This document shows positions 44,118 to 53,992 of a stretch of DNA of 64,000 nt, piece after piece. This DNA is from Pedobacter roseus (GTDB lineage: Bacteria > Bacteroidota > Bacteroidia > Sphingobacteriales > Sphingobacteriaceae), in assembly GCF_014395225.1 (NCBI RefSeq), contig NZ_CP060723.1, positions 4,960,001-5,024,000 on the forward strand, written 5' to 3'. Made by a program: the position numbers and the translations under genes. The notes below the pieces were generated by a model. It was not told where the DNA came from, did no database searches, and saw only the letters and a program-made list of their open reading frames with translations. Each line of letters begins with the position of its first letter. The first letter of the stretch is position 1.

Positions 44118-45261
44118 AGTAACCTTGATAAAAATCTAAATTAATTAGCATTAATATTTATTACCTATCGATTTAGGACTTTTAGTATTTTTTAATTTGT
44201 TACTCCAGCCGCTAATTTTGATAATAGTTTTATACAATTTTGCTTTTTATTAGAAGCCAAGGTAAGTCTCATTGAGTTCAATAGTCAGCTCCTGATCATA
44301 CACGGAGTTTGCAGGACGTCTTTTTTTTTGTCAGTACCAAAAGCAACAACATCACGCCATTTCCGTAACATATCGAAATGCTCGGGTAAACCTGCAGTAT
44401 TAATTAAATAAGGCATCCTGAAATGTTAGTGGGTTTATGATTTCATCATTATCAAGATTTAAGATCTTGCTTTTTGTTTGTTTTTTTAGTTTTTTTATGA
44501 CCCAGATTAACTGAATAATTAAATATACTCCTATTTATGGATGCTGACTGAATCGAAGGGCGCGCTTGCCCAAGACTGCTGTGAAAGTCGATATTTCGCG
44601 GCCTCAGCCTGCAACAAATCAATTTTTTCTTAAACATAGTTCTCGCAAATTCAAGAAAGGATAATAAAACCTGACACAAGTCTTCTGCATCCATTTTACA
44701 TATAGCAAACCCCTCTTTATAGCGTGCGCTGGAATAACTTTTTGTCATCGGCTCAAAAAGATTTTCATTCTTCCGTTTGGAAAGTAATAGTTGATATGGT
44801 GTCTCAGAAAATGAGTTGCATAGGCACAATGATCGGCTAAGGTTATAGAATTCGGAACGATAGCCTAAGTGGGCTCGGATAAGGCAGATACAGCTTTGCT
44901 CAACAGCCTATCATCAATATTATACAGGAGGGGAACGAAAAGAAAAATTGTTGGAAAAATCAATTTAAATAAAGAAAAGTAGGAGAAATAATTGGAGATT
45001 TTTTTTTAGGAAAAAATATAATTCTCGCATTAATCTTTCATACGCTACCCTTATTTATCGTTCGACCATTAATTAACTGATTCGTAAATTGGATAGATAT
45101 AATATTTCTATTGAATAAATAGTCATTACCTTTGACGGACTTAATATGGCCAACTTAAGTCTCATGAGGCTAATCAACACATAAATTTATAAGGCAATTT
45201 TATAAATACATGATAAGTAAAAGATCATACCAAGAAACTGCACTTACAATTCATCAAGCGC
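44118..45261. other. 1.1-kb region with no confident gene
   Basis: AT-rich ends with a more GC-rich middle. The only frame of note is at 44452-44829 (listed separately). No tRNA, repeat or integrase was seen. As the right edge of the accessory island it probably contains decayed mobile DNA. Confidence 0.4.
44452..44829 (-). CDS. possible gene fragment, unknown
   Basis: 125 codons; the frame is open further upstream to about 44910 without an ATG. YQLLLSKRKNENLFEPMTKS and FAICKMDAEDLCQVLLSFLE read like protein. The last third is low-complexity and basic (GHKKTKKTNKKQDLKS) and probably spurious. I recognize no family. It may be a decayed gene of the island. Confidence 0.25.
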   Translation of the reverse strand: MCLCNSFSETPYQLLLSKRKNENLFEPMTKSYSSARYKEGFAICKMDAEDLCQVLLSFLEFARTMFKKKLICCRLRPRNIDFHSSLGQARPSIQSASINRSIFNYSVNLGHKKTKKTNKKQDLKS

Positions 45262-45828
45262 TTACATCGCAGCCACAGAACTCTCAAGCTCTTTATACCA
45301 CTCTTCTCCATACTTCCTGATAAGTGGCCCTTTTAAAAAACTATACACAGGTACTTTAAGCTCACGGCCAAAGGTGCAGGCATCGTGACAGATATGCCAG
45401 CGATCGTAATTCAATACATCAAATTCAGGATATTTGGTAATGCGGATAGGGTATAGGTGACAGGAAATTGGTTTCTGCCAGTCGACTATCCCCTGCTCGT
45501 AAGCTTTTTCGATAGCGCATTTGGTAATGCCTCCTTCAAAAAGCACATAAGCACACTCTTTATTTTTATCAACGCATGGAGTCGTTAAATCGCCATCTTC
45601 ATCAACAACATAAACACCTTGTTCTTCAATAGCTTTAATGCCTTTTTCGTTTAACAGGTGTTTGATTTTCGGATAAATCTCTTCCAGGATACCTTTCTCA
45701 TCATTATCCAGGGGTGCACCCGAATCACCTTCCACACAACAGATCCCCTTACATTTGCTTAAATTACAAACAAAGTTTTCTTTCAACACATCTTCGTGCA
45801 CCAGCACCTGTTCAACTTCTATCATCAT
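45262..45828 (-). CDS. DUF3109 family protein
   Basis: 188 residues of a Bacteroidota-conserved family. Three cysteine groups stand out: CNLSKCKGICC near 22-32, CVDKNKEC near 84-91 and CAIEKAYEQGIVDWQKPISC with CHDACTFG. This suggests a bound metal or Fe-S centre, as in the YkgJ-type zinc/iron-chelating family, but no activity is known to me. Its ATG overlaps the stop of the DUF3108 gene (TAATG), so they form an operon. Confidence 0.85.
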   Translation of the reverse strand: MMIEVEQVLVHEDVLKENFVCNLSKCKGICCVEGDSGAPLDNDEKGILEEIYPKIKHLLNEKGIKAIEEQGVYVVDEDGDLTTPCVDKNKECAYVLFEGGITKCAIEKAYEQGIVDWQKPISCHLYPIRITKYPEFDVLNYDRWHICHDACTFGRELKVPVYSFLKGPLIRKYGEEWYKELESSVAAM

Positions 45829-46600
45829 TATTCTTTCGCTAAAGCATATTTAAGGCCATCGGCCGATTTTAATTCCATGGTTACTGCACCCACCAATATT
45901 TCAACCTGAGCCTTTACCGGTACGCGGTTTCCATCGTCAGTAACCCAAAGATATAACCTGCTGTCCTTTTTAAAAATTCTACCCGGCTTTATTGAAGGAC
46001 TAAATTTTAAACAGCGGATATTTCCTAATTTACTCTTCACCGTTTCTTTACCCACGTATTCAACTTCCAGGGCCGAAATTTCATCACCTAAAAAATAGTT
46101 TAGTTTAAATTTATCACCAACTTTTATTTTACCGATATCAAGGCTCCGGGCAAAATAATAGGCCGAAACGAGATCGAAAGTCTGGTTTGTTGGCGTGGTA
46201 AATGTCCCCCTGTTCGAAACGACCTTTTTCCCATCCTGATTGAACCTGGCTTTATCCTGACGTTTATAGCTAGCCTCACGGATGTTTTCCTGATAAAAGT
46301 AAGGCAATAGGTCAGTTTTGTCAATGTACGAATCATAATGGTCCCTGATCTTATAGAATACATCAAAGGTTCCCGACGTCTGTGCATCAACCGTGAGTTT
46401 ATAGGTAGGCCTATTATCAAACTTTAAATCAGAATTGCTTACTTTAATGGTAGCTTCTGCCGCCGTAATAAAGCCGTATCTCAATTTATATTGTAAAACT
46501 TCACCTTCCTGAAAAACAGCATCCTTCTTCAGGGAAGTTCCTGAGCCACTGCAAAAAGGCTAAATAAGCTAGCCGTTATGGTTATCAATATCTTTTTCAT
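45828..46600 (-). CDS. DUF3108 domain protein with an apparent N-terminal frameshift
   Basis: Secreted or periplasmic protein of the DUF3108 family, unknown role. The signal peptide MKKILITITASLFSLFAVAQ is encoded from the ATG at 46600 but ends after ELP at a TGA. The next frame continues LKKDAVFQEGEVLQYKLRYGF and on through the full domain. One extra C in the run at 46532-46534 (GGG on the plus strand) would join them. The rest is intact: FDVFYKIRDHYDSYID, SPSIKPGRIFKKDSRLYLWV. So it is a recent mutation, a miscounted homopolymer, or less likely recoding. Confidence 0.88.
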
Positions 46601-46703
46601 TGCTTTTGTATTCATTTGTGTGTGTTTGAGAAAGAATCAGGCTCCTTTAAAATCCGGTCAAATTCCTTTTCATCATGAAGATATACAAAAAGCAAACCAA
46701 AAT

Positions 46704-47219
46704 TTAATCTTTTCTCTTATATACAGGCACGGTAGAGCAAGGCTCGCCAAACATAATGCTTTTTACCACCGGGGTAAGCAGGTTAGTGATTTCTACATAG
46801 GCAGAAACAGGTATATCGATATCACCACATCCTTTTACCACTACACGCTCATTGGCATAATCCTGCGGATTAACTTGAGAAAGGGCCTTGGTAAACAATA
46901 CCGCCTCTAAAGTATCCAAGCCACCAAAAACCACTTCATTGGCATAAGGCTGTAGTTTATTGGCCAGTAACATATAAGCCCAGGTAGGAACAATGGCATC
47001 TGCAGAGCAGGTAATAGCTACATTCTTATCCTGGTATTGTGCCCAATCGTGATCTTTGATAAAAGCCCTGAAATCTTTTTCCCTTAGCATTAAGCCATGA
47101 AAAAGATTATCTACAATATCATACACTACTCTTTCGCCTTTGTGATAAAAGTCTTCGAGGTTTAAGGTGATTAAACCGCTGCTGGCAACTTTATTTACGA
47201 TGTTCTCTTGAATTTCCAT
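46704..47219 (-). CDS. DUF2480 family protein
   Basis: 171 residues of a family conserved in Bacteroidota, function unknown. VASSGLITLNLEDFYHKGER at the start and YANERVVVKGCGDIDIP then VSAYVEITNLLTPVVKSIMF in the C-terminal half are characteristic. Likely cytosolic. It stands alone, between the DUF3108 gene and a strong terminator. Confidence 0.85.
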   Translation of the reverse strand: MEIQENIVNKVASSGLITLNLEDFYHKGERVVYDIVDNLFHGLMLREKDFRAFIKDHDWAQYQDKNVAITCSADAIVPTWAYMLLANKLQPYANEVVFGGLDTLEAVLFTKALSQVNPQDYANERVVVKGCGDIDIPVSAYVEITNLLTPVVKSIMFGEPCSTVPVYKRKD

Positions 47220-47234
47220 GGCCTTAAATAAAAA

Positions 47235-47263
47235 AACCGTTCCGATGATAGATCGGAACGGTT
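47235..47263 (-). terminator. terminator of the PpiD-like gene
   Basis: Perfect 12-bp stem AACCGTTCCGAT/ATCGGAACGGTT with a 5-nt loop, followed on the minus strand by seven or more T. It lies 22 bp past the stop at 47285 and directly ahead of the DUF2480 gene. Confidence 0.92.
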
Positions 47264-47284
47264 ACAAAATTACGTATTTTCTAA

Positions 47285-49366
47285 TTAATAGAATTTCACA
47301 CGATTGTCTTTTATCTTGGCATTTTCCTGTAAAGCCTGGAAAGCTGATCCTAATGAACGCTGACCTAAACTTAACAACATGCTTTCTTTTTGTTTAAACA
47401 TGTTTGCAATTGGAGCAGGGCTTGTAAAACCATCAACGGTAAATACATATACACCACGCTCGCCCTGAACAGGAGCAGATACTTTACCTGGCTGTGAACC
47501 AAATACGCTACCTACCAATGCATTTTCTTGCGCAACACCTGGAATTACAGGGTTAGCAAATACAACATTCTGTACCGGGTTAACAGGACGTGCAACTTTA
47601 GCTGCAACCTGATCCAAGTTTGAACCTGCACCAGCCAGTTTTTCTTTTAATTGTTTTGCTTTAACCGCATTGATTACCATCGGTTCAATTTCTTTTTTCA
47701 CATCAGCCAATGATAATATTCCTTTAGGACTGATGTTGGTTAAGCGTGCTACCACATAAGCATTGCTCATGGTATAAATTTCCGGTAAAACGTCACCCTT
47801 GTCTGCTGCATAAGCATCCTGGATCAGTTTACGTGGGTTGTCTAAACCTGCTGCAAATCCTTGGGTTGCGGCTACTTTATCCGCTACACCTACTTTCAAT
47901 CCTTTTTGGGTTGCAAATTTGCTGAAATCGTTACCTTTTACATCAGCTAAGAAACTGCTTGCTGCTTTATAAGCTGCCGCCTGGGTTTTACTACTTGCTG
48001 CCAATGCTTTTTCTACGTAAGCCAATTTAGCTACTTTAGAAGAACCGATCTGTTTTTCAATTTTTATTACGTGGTAACCAAACTGTGATTTTACCACTTT
48101 AATATCTCCTGTTTTACCGTCAAAAGCTGCGTTTTCAAATTCAGGAACCATTGCACCACGTGCGAAAGTACCTAGTTCGCCACCTTTATCTTTCGATCCA
48201 TCTACACTGTAGTTTTTAGCCAGTTCGGCAAAGTTGCCACCATTTAAAATTAATGCTTTTAATGAATCTGCTAATTTAACGGCTTTATCTTCACCACCTA
48301 CTTTAGCAGGGTCAATTAAGATGTGGCTTGCTTTTACCGAATCAGGAGAGATACGGGTAGAAACTACTTTAATAATTTTGTATGAGTTACCGGTTAATTT
48401 CGGGCCATAGAAACTACCTGCTGGTAAAGCAAACACTGCCGAATCAACAGCAGGATCTAATTTACCTTTTGTTAAATAAGTAAACGGAACTTTAACATCT
48501 GAATTGATCGCTGCGAAAAGTGAATCGTTTTTAGCCACCTGGAAGTCAGCAGCAATTTTATCAACCTGAGTTTTGATTGCTAATGAATCTGCTTTATTAG
48601 GGCTGATGCTGAAAGTAACATATTCGAAAGCACGTGTTTCCTGAGGATTGTTGAAACGTGCTTTGTTCTGATCGTAATATTCAGAATAATCGCCATCAGT
48701 TAATTTAACCGATTTATCTGGAATAGAAGCGTAATCTAAACTTACATATTTAAAGTTAGCTAGTTTGTTACGGTTGGTATATTCGTCTGTTGCTTCTAAT
48801 GAAGTTACATAAACCGAGTTACGGATCAAATTAGAATATTTGGTCTGTAATGCCTGGTTTTTAATTTCTTCCTGTAACATGGTAGATTGTTGCAAAGCCT
48901 GAGGTTCTTTTGATTTCAAAAAGTTCATCAAGGTTGCACGGTCCAGCTGTCCGGTTTGAGGATTAGAAAAATATTGTTTGATCAGCGGGCTAGGGTTTTG
49001 TCCTTGTAATAAATCCAATAACTCATCTTCTGATACGCTTAAACCTAAACGGTCATATTCTTTGGTCAACAAAACTTTAGCAAGTTCTGCATTCCATGCC
49101 TGATCAACCGCCATTGCAGTTATTTGTGCGTTAGCACTACCGCCATATTGTTGTTTCATCTGGTTTACACCCTGATCAACTTTTGGTCCGAACTCGTCGA
49201 TATTGATATCATTACCATCAATAGACCCTACAACTTTTTGATTTGCCGACCAAAAAGGTTTACCCACGTTAATTGCATCACCTACTAAAAATGCAACAAT
49301 TGCAAAACCGATAGCAAAGACTAGGATGTAGCCCGCACGGTTACGCAAAAATGTCATTAATCCCAT
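47285..49366 (-). CDS. PpiD/SurA-like periplasmic peptidyl-prolyl isomerase
   Basis: Membrane-anchored folding helper for envelope proteins. 693 residues. One N-terminal anchor helix (AGYILVFAIGFAIVAFLVGD), then a SurA-N-like helical domain, and a parvulin domain at about 340-445: VKASHILIDPAKVGGEDKAV, GGELGTFARGAMVPEFENAA and FGYHVIKIEKQ. A second, degenerate PPIase-like domain and a C-terminal helical part follow. It is a single gene with its own terminator. Confidence 0.92.
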   Translation of the reverse strand: MGLMTFLRNRAGYILVFAIGFAIVAFLVGDAINVGKPFWSANQKVVGSIDGNDINIDEFGPKVDQGVNQMKQQYGGSANAQITAMAVDQAWNAELAKVLLTKEYDRLGLSVSEDELLDLLQGQNPSPLIKQYFSNPQTGQLDRATLMNFLKSKEPQALQQSTMLQEEIKNQALQTKYSNLIRNSVYVTSLEATDEYTNRNKLANFKYVSLDYASIPDKSVKLTDGDYSEYYDQNKARFNNPQETRAFEYVTFSISPNKADSLAIKTQVDKIAADFQVAKNDSLFAAINSDVKVPFTYLTKGKLDPAVDSAVFALPAGSFYGPKLTGNSYKIIKVVSTRISPDSVKASHILIDPAKVGGEDKAVKLADSLKALILNGGNFAELAKNYSVDGSKDKGGELGTFARGAMVPEFENAAFDGKTGDIKVVKSQFGYHVIKIEKQIGSSKVAKLAYVEKALAASSKTQAAAYKAASSFLADVKGNDFSKFATQKGLKVGVADKVAATQGFAAGLDNPRKLIQDAYAADKGDVLPEIYTMSNAYVVARLTNISPKGILSLADVKKEIEPMVINAVKAKQLKEKLAGAGSNLDQVAAKVARPVNPVQNVVFANPVIPGVAQENALVGSVFGSQPGKVSAPVQGERGVYVFTVDGFTSPAPIANMFKQKESMLLSLGQRSLGSAFQALQENAKIKDNRVKFY

Positions 49367-49632
49367 ATTGTAATTATAAATTTATTTAGTTCTTTTTTAA
49401 GAGGGCGCAAGATACAAATTTGCATTAAAAAAGAAAATACAAAATTTTATTTATCAAGCGCTTAATTATTAGGGTAATGGAAGTCTCTTATTAATGATTG
49501 AAGTAATGAATTATTGATTGATAGAATGACAGAATTAGGGGAGGACTGAATTAACGAATTATTGAAAAATATCAAAAAATAGATCCACTAAAACATTCAA
49601 TTAGTTCACCATTCTCTCATTCAATCATTTTA
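49367..49632. other. intergenic, low-complexity AT-rich
   Basis: Contains loose repeats around ATTGATTGA/AATGAATTATTG (about 49490-49630). No gene. Promoter of the PpiD-like gene expected close to 49400. Confidence 0.4.
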
Positions 49633-50205
49633 TTAAGGCGCTACGCCTTCTTTCATATTCAGCTCACCGTTCCCGCTGTCCATTTCGTAGGTACTAAAAT
49701 CCTGAGGGGCTTTAAAGTTAATGCCCTCACCTATGCTGCCATCGGCACCTTTTACGTATACCCGTTGGTTGGAATAGAATATTTTCTTCGATTCGTCCCA
49801 GATTAGCTCCTGAGAAGAGAAGGTATCCCCTTTGCTGTTCTTCACCACCACATTCTTCCTGAACTCGGTTTTAAGCTCAGTATCTTTCCTGATGGCATAA
49901 TCGCAAACCAGGTTTCCGTCAATGGTTCCGTTGGGATTGTAAAAATCGATGTTTACGCCTTTAACCATCTCCTGATAGGTACTCCCGTTTGTAGGGGTAA
50001 CTTTATCCAGTATCGGTGCGTAACCTTTTGCTTTTACCCTCGCCGAATCGCTGTAAGTGATATCAACACCTATTGTTCGATCACGAGATAAAATGGTCTT
50101 ATTAATAGAAACCAAACTTGCATTTTTTAGATCGTCGTCTCCACATGAAGCCAAAAACAAGGGCAACACCAGAAAAAGACCATATAAAAATGTTTTAAGT
50201 TTCAT
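49633..50205 (-). CDS. lptC: LPS export periplasmic protein LptC-like lipoprotein
   Basis: 190 residues. Signal MKLKTFLYGLFLVLPLFLASC with lipobox LASC makes it a lipoprotein. The body fits the LptC/OstA-like beta-jellyroll: VNIDFYNPNGTIDGNLVCDY, FRKNVVVKNSKGDTFSSQEL, NQRVYVKGADGSIGEGINFK. It would bridge LPS from the LptBFG extractor to LptA. It overlaps the outer-membrane protein gene upstream by one base, and the pairing with coaX is a common Bacteroidota arrangement. Confidence 0.85.
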   Translation of the reverse strand: MKLKTFLYGLFLVLPLFLASCGDDDLKNASLVSINKTILSRDRTIGVDITYSDSARVKAKGYAPILDKVTPTNGSTYQEMVKGVNIDFYNPNGTIDGNLVCDYAIRKDTELKTEFRKNVVVKNSKGDTFSSQELIWDESKKIFYSNQRVYVKGADGSIGEGINFKAPQDFSTYEMDSGNGELNMKEGVAP

Positions 50206-51497
50206 TAGTCAACCCTGTACTTGCGGAACCAGGTATCGTTCAAAGTAAAGCCTAAGTGGAAGTTGATATACTGCTCTTTTACCAGATTATTGTTTAAGGT
50301 TCCCCTTTGTCCAACTTCTGTTGTAAAATTGATTTTATAAAATGCACTACCGCCTGTTGCCGTAGGTAAAGGGAAACCAAAACCTAATGATGCACCCATT
50401 TGCTTGATGTCCTGATTGTTGATCTGGATATAAGTTTTATCATAGCTTACGCCCAAACGATAATCAATACGTTTCAGGTAGCTGTTGTAAGAATAAGCGT
50501 CAGGCGTCCACTGACCACCTAATGATGCTCCCCAACTATCCTGCAGACCCTGACTCACGTTATTGATTGTGGTTTTAGACCATTTGCTCATTCTGAAATC
50601 GGCACCGATTAACCATTTATCATTCTGTTGAATCGCGATACCAAAATTATGCGTTAATGGCAGGGTAAGGTTAGATTTTCCATTATTGATCGAACTTAAA
50701 GTATCAATCGCAGTGTTTTCATTACCATCCTGATCTCTTGTATACTGTGTAGCAAAGAATGTTTGTGTCGAATTTATTTTGCCCGAAGTGCTACCAGAAT
50801 AACCTAAAGTAACCAATGTTTTCTTACCTACGTTAAAATCGTACTGGATTCCGTAAGAGTAATTCAATCCGGCAACACTGTTTTTATTCTGAAGTTTTGC
50901 ATTTATGGCGCCAACCGATTGGAATTCAGTCGCCCTTGTAGTTTGCAGGTTACCAAAAATATATTCCAAATTACCACCAATTCTCAAGTGGTCGCCAAAA
51001 CGGTAACCGTAACCCAAATAGGCTTTTGATAAACCACCTTCACCTTCATAAAGCTGGTTTACTGTTGTGGTATCAACTTTTACAGTGTTTTTATAAGAAT
51101 AACCTAAATCAGAGTAAGGCAAAATACCAAAACTTAATGCCGATCTTCTGGTAACCGGTGCTGCAAAAGCCAGGTGACTAAAAGTAGAGTTAAAACTCGA
51201 TTGGCTTAAATTCCCTCTTGTTAAATTGGTCGTCCCCGCGGTCATACCAATATCAATCGTCGTTAAGTTAATGCCCGCATAGGATGCAGGATTCTGCATA
51301 TTGATGTTATTGAAACCGGTAACTTTGCCTACAGCAGTAGAAATTCCGCCCATTGCCCTAAACTGCGGCAATAAAGATCCTTTTATATTTCCAAGCCCAT
51401 ATCTTGAATATGGTGATGATGTGGTAACCTGTGCCTGCGCACCAAAACCACAAACTAGAACGAGTATGGCTGCAATATAATTTATTCTTCTGTACAT
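50205..51497 (-). CDS. outer-membrane beta-barrel protein, unknown
   Basis: 430 residues from MYRRINYIAAILVLVCGFGA (ATG 51497), with a signal peptide ending GAQAQ. SSPYSRYGLGNIKGSLLPQF and FRAMGGISTAVGKVTGFNNI resemble the FadL/porin-type start seen in Bacteroidota outer-membrane proteins; many alternating strands follow. The last strand ends TWFRKYRVD. Its ATG overlaps the coaX stop region, and it precedes lptC, which hints at an envelope role. Confidence 0.75.
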   Translation of the reverse strand: MYRRINYIAAILVLVCGFGAQAQVTTSSPYSRYGLGNIKGSLLPQFRAMGGISTAVGKVTGFNNINMQNPASYAGINLTTIDIGMTAGTTNLTRGNLSQSSFNSTFSHLAFAAPVTRRSALSFGILPYSDLGYSYKNTVKVDTTTVNQLYEGEGGLSKAYLGYGYRFGDHLRIGGNLEYIFGNLQTTRATEFQSVGAINAKLQNKNSVAGLNYSYGIQYDFNVGKKTLVTLGYSGSTSGKINSTQTFFATQYTRDQDGNENTAIDTLSSINNGKSNLTLPLTHNFGIAIQQNDKWLIGADFRMSKWSKTTINNVSQGLQDSWGASLGGQWTPDAYSYNSYLKRIDYRLGVSYDKTYIQINNQDIKQMGASLGFGFPLPTATGGSAFYKINFTTEVGQRGTLNNNLVKEQYINFHLGFTLNDTWFRKYRVD

Positions 51498-51498
51498 T

Positions 51499-52233
51499 TT
51501 AATCTGCAATAGCTTCATTTAATCCTTTTAATACCAGGTAAGGATCTTTTATAATTTGAGGCGCAAAGATGCTGTTTTGTAATTGCTTATACAAAAAATT
51601 AGCATCGCCCCCCGTTATAATCACCCTCAAGGCACTTTCTTTTTTATTATTAAGGGCAATAAAGCCTTCAATTTCATTTATTATCCCCTGTAAAACACCA
51701 TTCTTGATTGCCGACAGGGTGTCGGTTCCTTCGGTGATCCCTTCGCTTTCATCCCATTCTACCAAAGGCAAACGGCCGGTAAATTCGTGTACCGCCTTAA
51801 AACGCATTTTGATGCCCGGGCTTATGCTTCCGCCAAAATATTCTTTTGACCGGCTTAAGGCATCGTAGGTAATACAGGTTCCGGCATCTACCACCAAACT
51901 TGCACTTGCAGGGTATAATCCGTTTGCACCCAAAACTGCTGCCCACCTGTCCAAACCCAAAGTAACAGGTGTTTTATATTTATTCTGAACACCATTGGTC
52001 AACAAAGTTGAAAAACGGGTGTATTCAGTATGCTTTTTTAAAAATACTTCCAGCGGTGCAATTTCCTGGTTTACACTGCTGATGATGGATTTTGCTGGTG
52101 AAAATTTTTCGATCAACTGCGCTAAATCAATTATGCCCAGTTTATTGAAACGCTGATGGTGAACAATTTCCTTATTTGCAAAAACTGCAACCTTGGCAGA
52201 AGAATTTCCAATATCAATGCTTAACCTGCGCAT
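51499..52233 (-). CDS. coaX: type III pantothenate kinase
   Basis: First step of coenzyme A synthesis. 244 residues. LSIDIGNSSAKVAVF is the phosphate-binding DxGN start, LGLDRWAAVLGANG and VDAGTCITYD are the family motifs, and VIITGGDANFLYKQL is in the C-terminal half. Cytosolic ASKHA-fold enzyme. It heads the coaX-OMP-lptC operon. Confidence 0.95.
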   Translation of the reverse strand: MRRLSIDIGNSSAKVAVFANKEIVHHQRFNKLGIIDLAQLIEKFSPAKSIISSVNQEIAPLEVFLKKHTEYTRFSTLLTNGVQNKYKTPVTLGLDRWAAVLGANGLYPASASLVVDAGTCITYDALSRSKEYFGGSISPGIKMRFKAVHEFTGRLPLVEWDESEGITEGTDTLSAIKNGVLQGIINEIEGFIALNNKKESALRVIITGGDANFLYKQLQNSIFAPQIIKDPYLVLKGLNEAIAD

Positions 52234-52388
52234 TTAAAATCTCCCTCTGCAAATAATATGTTCTTTAGAAATTCCAATGACTCCATTTTTTATCCATCTG
52301 ATTAAAACCCAAAAGGCTTTAATTCTAAAATCATGCACAAAGCTATTAATCTTTGTCAAGTTTCGTTCTAGTTATTTGTTAAAAAAGG

Positions 52389-53369
52389 TTAAACAAACAG
52401 AAAATACTGGATAGAAAGCAGAAATAAAAGGAACAACGTTTCGTAAAACCAGCGTTTTTTGGCATTGCTGAAATAGTAGGCCAACAGCACCGCACCGGGA
52501 GGCACGCAGAGTAAAAAATGCCAGGTCCTGAAATCAGGTTTGAGGTAAAAACTCGCTGCAGAAACAATAAACATGAAAAACAGCAACTGGAAACTTTTTC
52601 TTGTACTGATAAAACTCCTGAAGAAATTTTCGCGTAGTTGTAAGGATGCCAATATAATAATCACCGCTACCGGGATGAGTACCAGGTAATCGTTATAATT
52701 GATCTTAAACACTGATGGGAACTTATTGCCCAATGGTTTCCAGATCTGGTAAAACGAACTTAAATTATCGTTCCAGTAATAAAATACTGCCAAAAAGAAG
52801 AATACGGTAATAAATCCGATCAGTCCTGCTACCCATTCGCGCCAGTTGAACGACCTGAAGAGTAATAAAGCCAGAAAGATCATCAGTAACATCACCATAA
52901 AAGGAAAATAAACTAATGTACCTATGCCGATAATCATGCCAATATCAAAAACAGTGGTAATGGAATTGGCACTTTTACCCAGCTTTAAAAATTTATCGAT
53001 AATCCAGATCAACAAAAAATTGCAGATCAATGCCGGGGAAAGGATCATGAAGGGCATAAACAGACTTGTGCCGGTAATAAACATCAAAGCCGGAAGAAAA
53101 CTGGGCTTACCTAATAAATTATGGTTATTTACGATCCGGTTAAAAATTAAGGCCTGGATGTAAACCAAAATCCCGGCTAAAAAGATGTTGGTAGATGGTG
53201 CAAAGGCATTATCTAAATCGATATTGATCAGTAACCTGGCAAATGGCTCTAAAAAATCAAAATTCAGCTTATCATGCGTTTCATGAAAAATGGCAATACG
53301 CAAAAAGAACGTGTATGCCAGCAAGAATACGAGGTTAATTGGATTTAGCTTTCTAAACTGATTAATCAT
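52389..53369 (-). CDS. DUF6427 family membrane protein
   Basis: 326 residues with about nine or ten hydrophobic helices. The start MINQFRKLNPINLVFLLAYT is typical of the Bacteroidota DUF6427 family. RSFNWREWVAGLIGFITVFF and FRTWHFLLCVPPGAVLLAYY are other marked parts. Role unknown. It is followed by a 155-bp gap before coaX. Confidence 0.78.
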   Translation of the reverse strand: MINQFRKLNPINLVFLLAYTFFLRIAIFHETHDKLNFDFLEPFARLLINIDLDNAFAPSTNIFLAGILVYIQALIFNRIVNNHNLLGKPSFLPALMFITGTSLFMPFMILSPALICNFLLIWIIDKFLKLGKSANSITTVFDIGMIIGIGTLVYFPFMVMLLMIFLALLLFRSFNWREWVAGLIGFITVFFFLAVFYYWNDNLSSFYQIWKPLGNKFPSVFKINYNDYLVLIPVAVIIILASLQLRENFFRSFISTRKSFQLLFFMFIVSAASFYLKPDFRTWHFLLCVPPGAVLLAYYFSNAKKRWFYETLFLLFLLSIQYFLFV

Positions 53370-53992
53370 GCCTTTTTAAAGAGTAGGCAAAGTAAAGAAA
53401 ATAATTTAAGAGTAGGGGAAGAAAGATAAAAGCGGAAAGGCGAAAGCAAAAAGACCAAAGCTCAAAGCGGAAAGACTAAAGAAAGGTGTTATATTATTTT
53501 TAGAAAAGCAGGTTCCAGTTCTTTTCGGTTTCGGTAGTCCTGCCATCCGCTTTATCCCGATGAAAAAATCGGGATGCCCGCTCCTGTCAGGTTTAGATAA
53601 CAATGTTACGGCGCAAGAAAATGCTTGAGCTTAGATTTACTTATATGCCTTAGATGGTTCAAAAATGTATCGCTTAATTAAAAGATTCTTCACTTCGTTT
53701 AGAATGACAACTAATTGTAGCCTCAAAACTAAGCGCCAAGATCCTTCGACTCCGCTACCATTCATAGATTCCAATAGAATGGTCGTCATTGCGAGGAGGA
53801 ACGACGAAGCAATTTATCACGCTAGCGATTCTTGCTATAAAGATTTCTTCGTCGGCTGAAAAAGCCTTCTCGCAATGACGATCTCGCGCAGCCTACCATT
53901 TTGCCAAAAAACTCTGTCTTTATATTGATTTTTATGAAATATATTATCCCTCAGGATGACAAAACCAGTCTAATCGCCTCAGGCCTGCCGAC
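53370..53992. other. 623-bp repeat-rich intergenic region
   Basis: Holds a purine-rich stretch with repeated AAAGCGGAAAG-like units (about 53421-53485), a hairpin ATCCCGAT/ATCGGGAT (53554-53575), and the interspersed repeat at 53681-53962. No gene seen. Confidence 0.6.
53681..53962. repeat. interspersed palindromic repeat, copy 2
   Basis: Contains GTCATTGCGAGGAGGAACGA near 53785 and its near complement CTCGCAATGACGATCTCGCG near 53870, around a GGCTGAAAAAGCC hairpin. The right tail, TTTTGCCAAAAAACTCTGTC to TTATCCCTCAGGATGAC, matches copy 1. A mobile or spread non-coding element. Confidence 0.8.

Noticed and set aside
44452..44829. Confident gene call for the 125-codon frame
   Set aside because: No family, low-complexity end and no start supported; kept only as low confidence.
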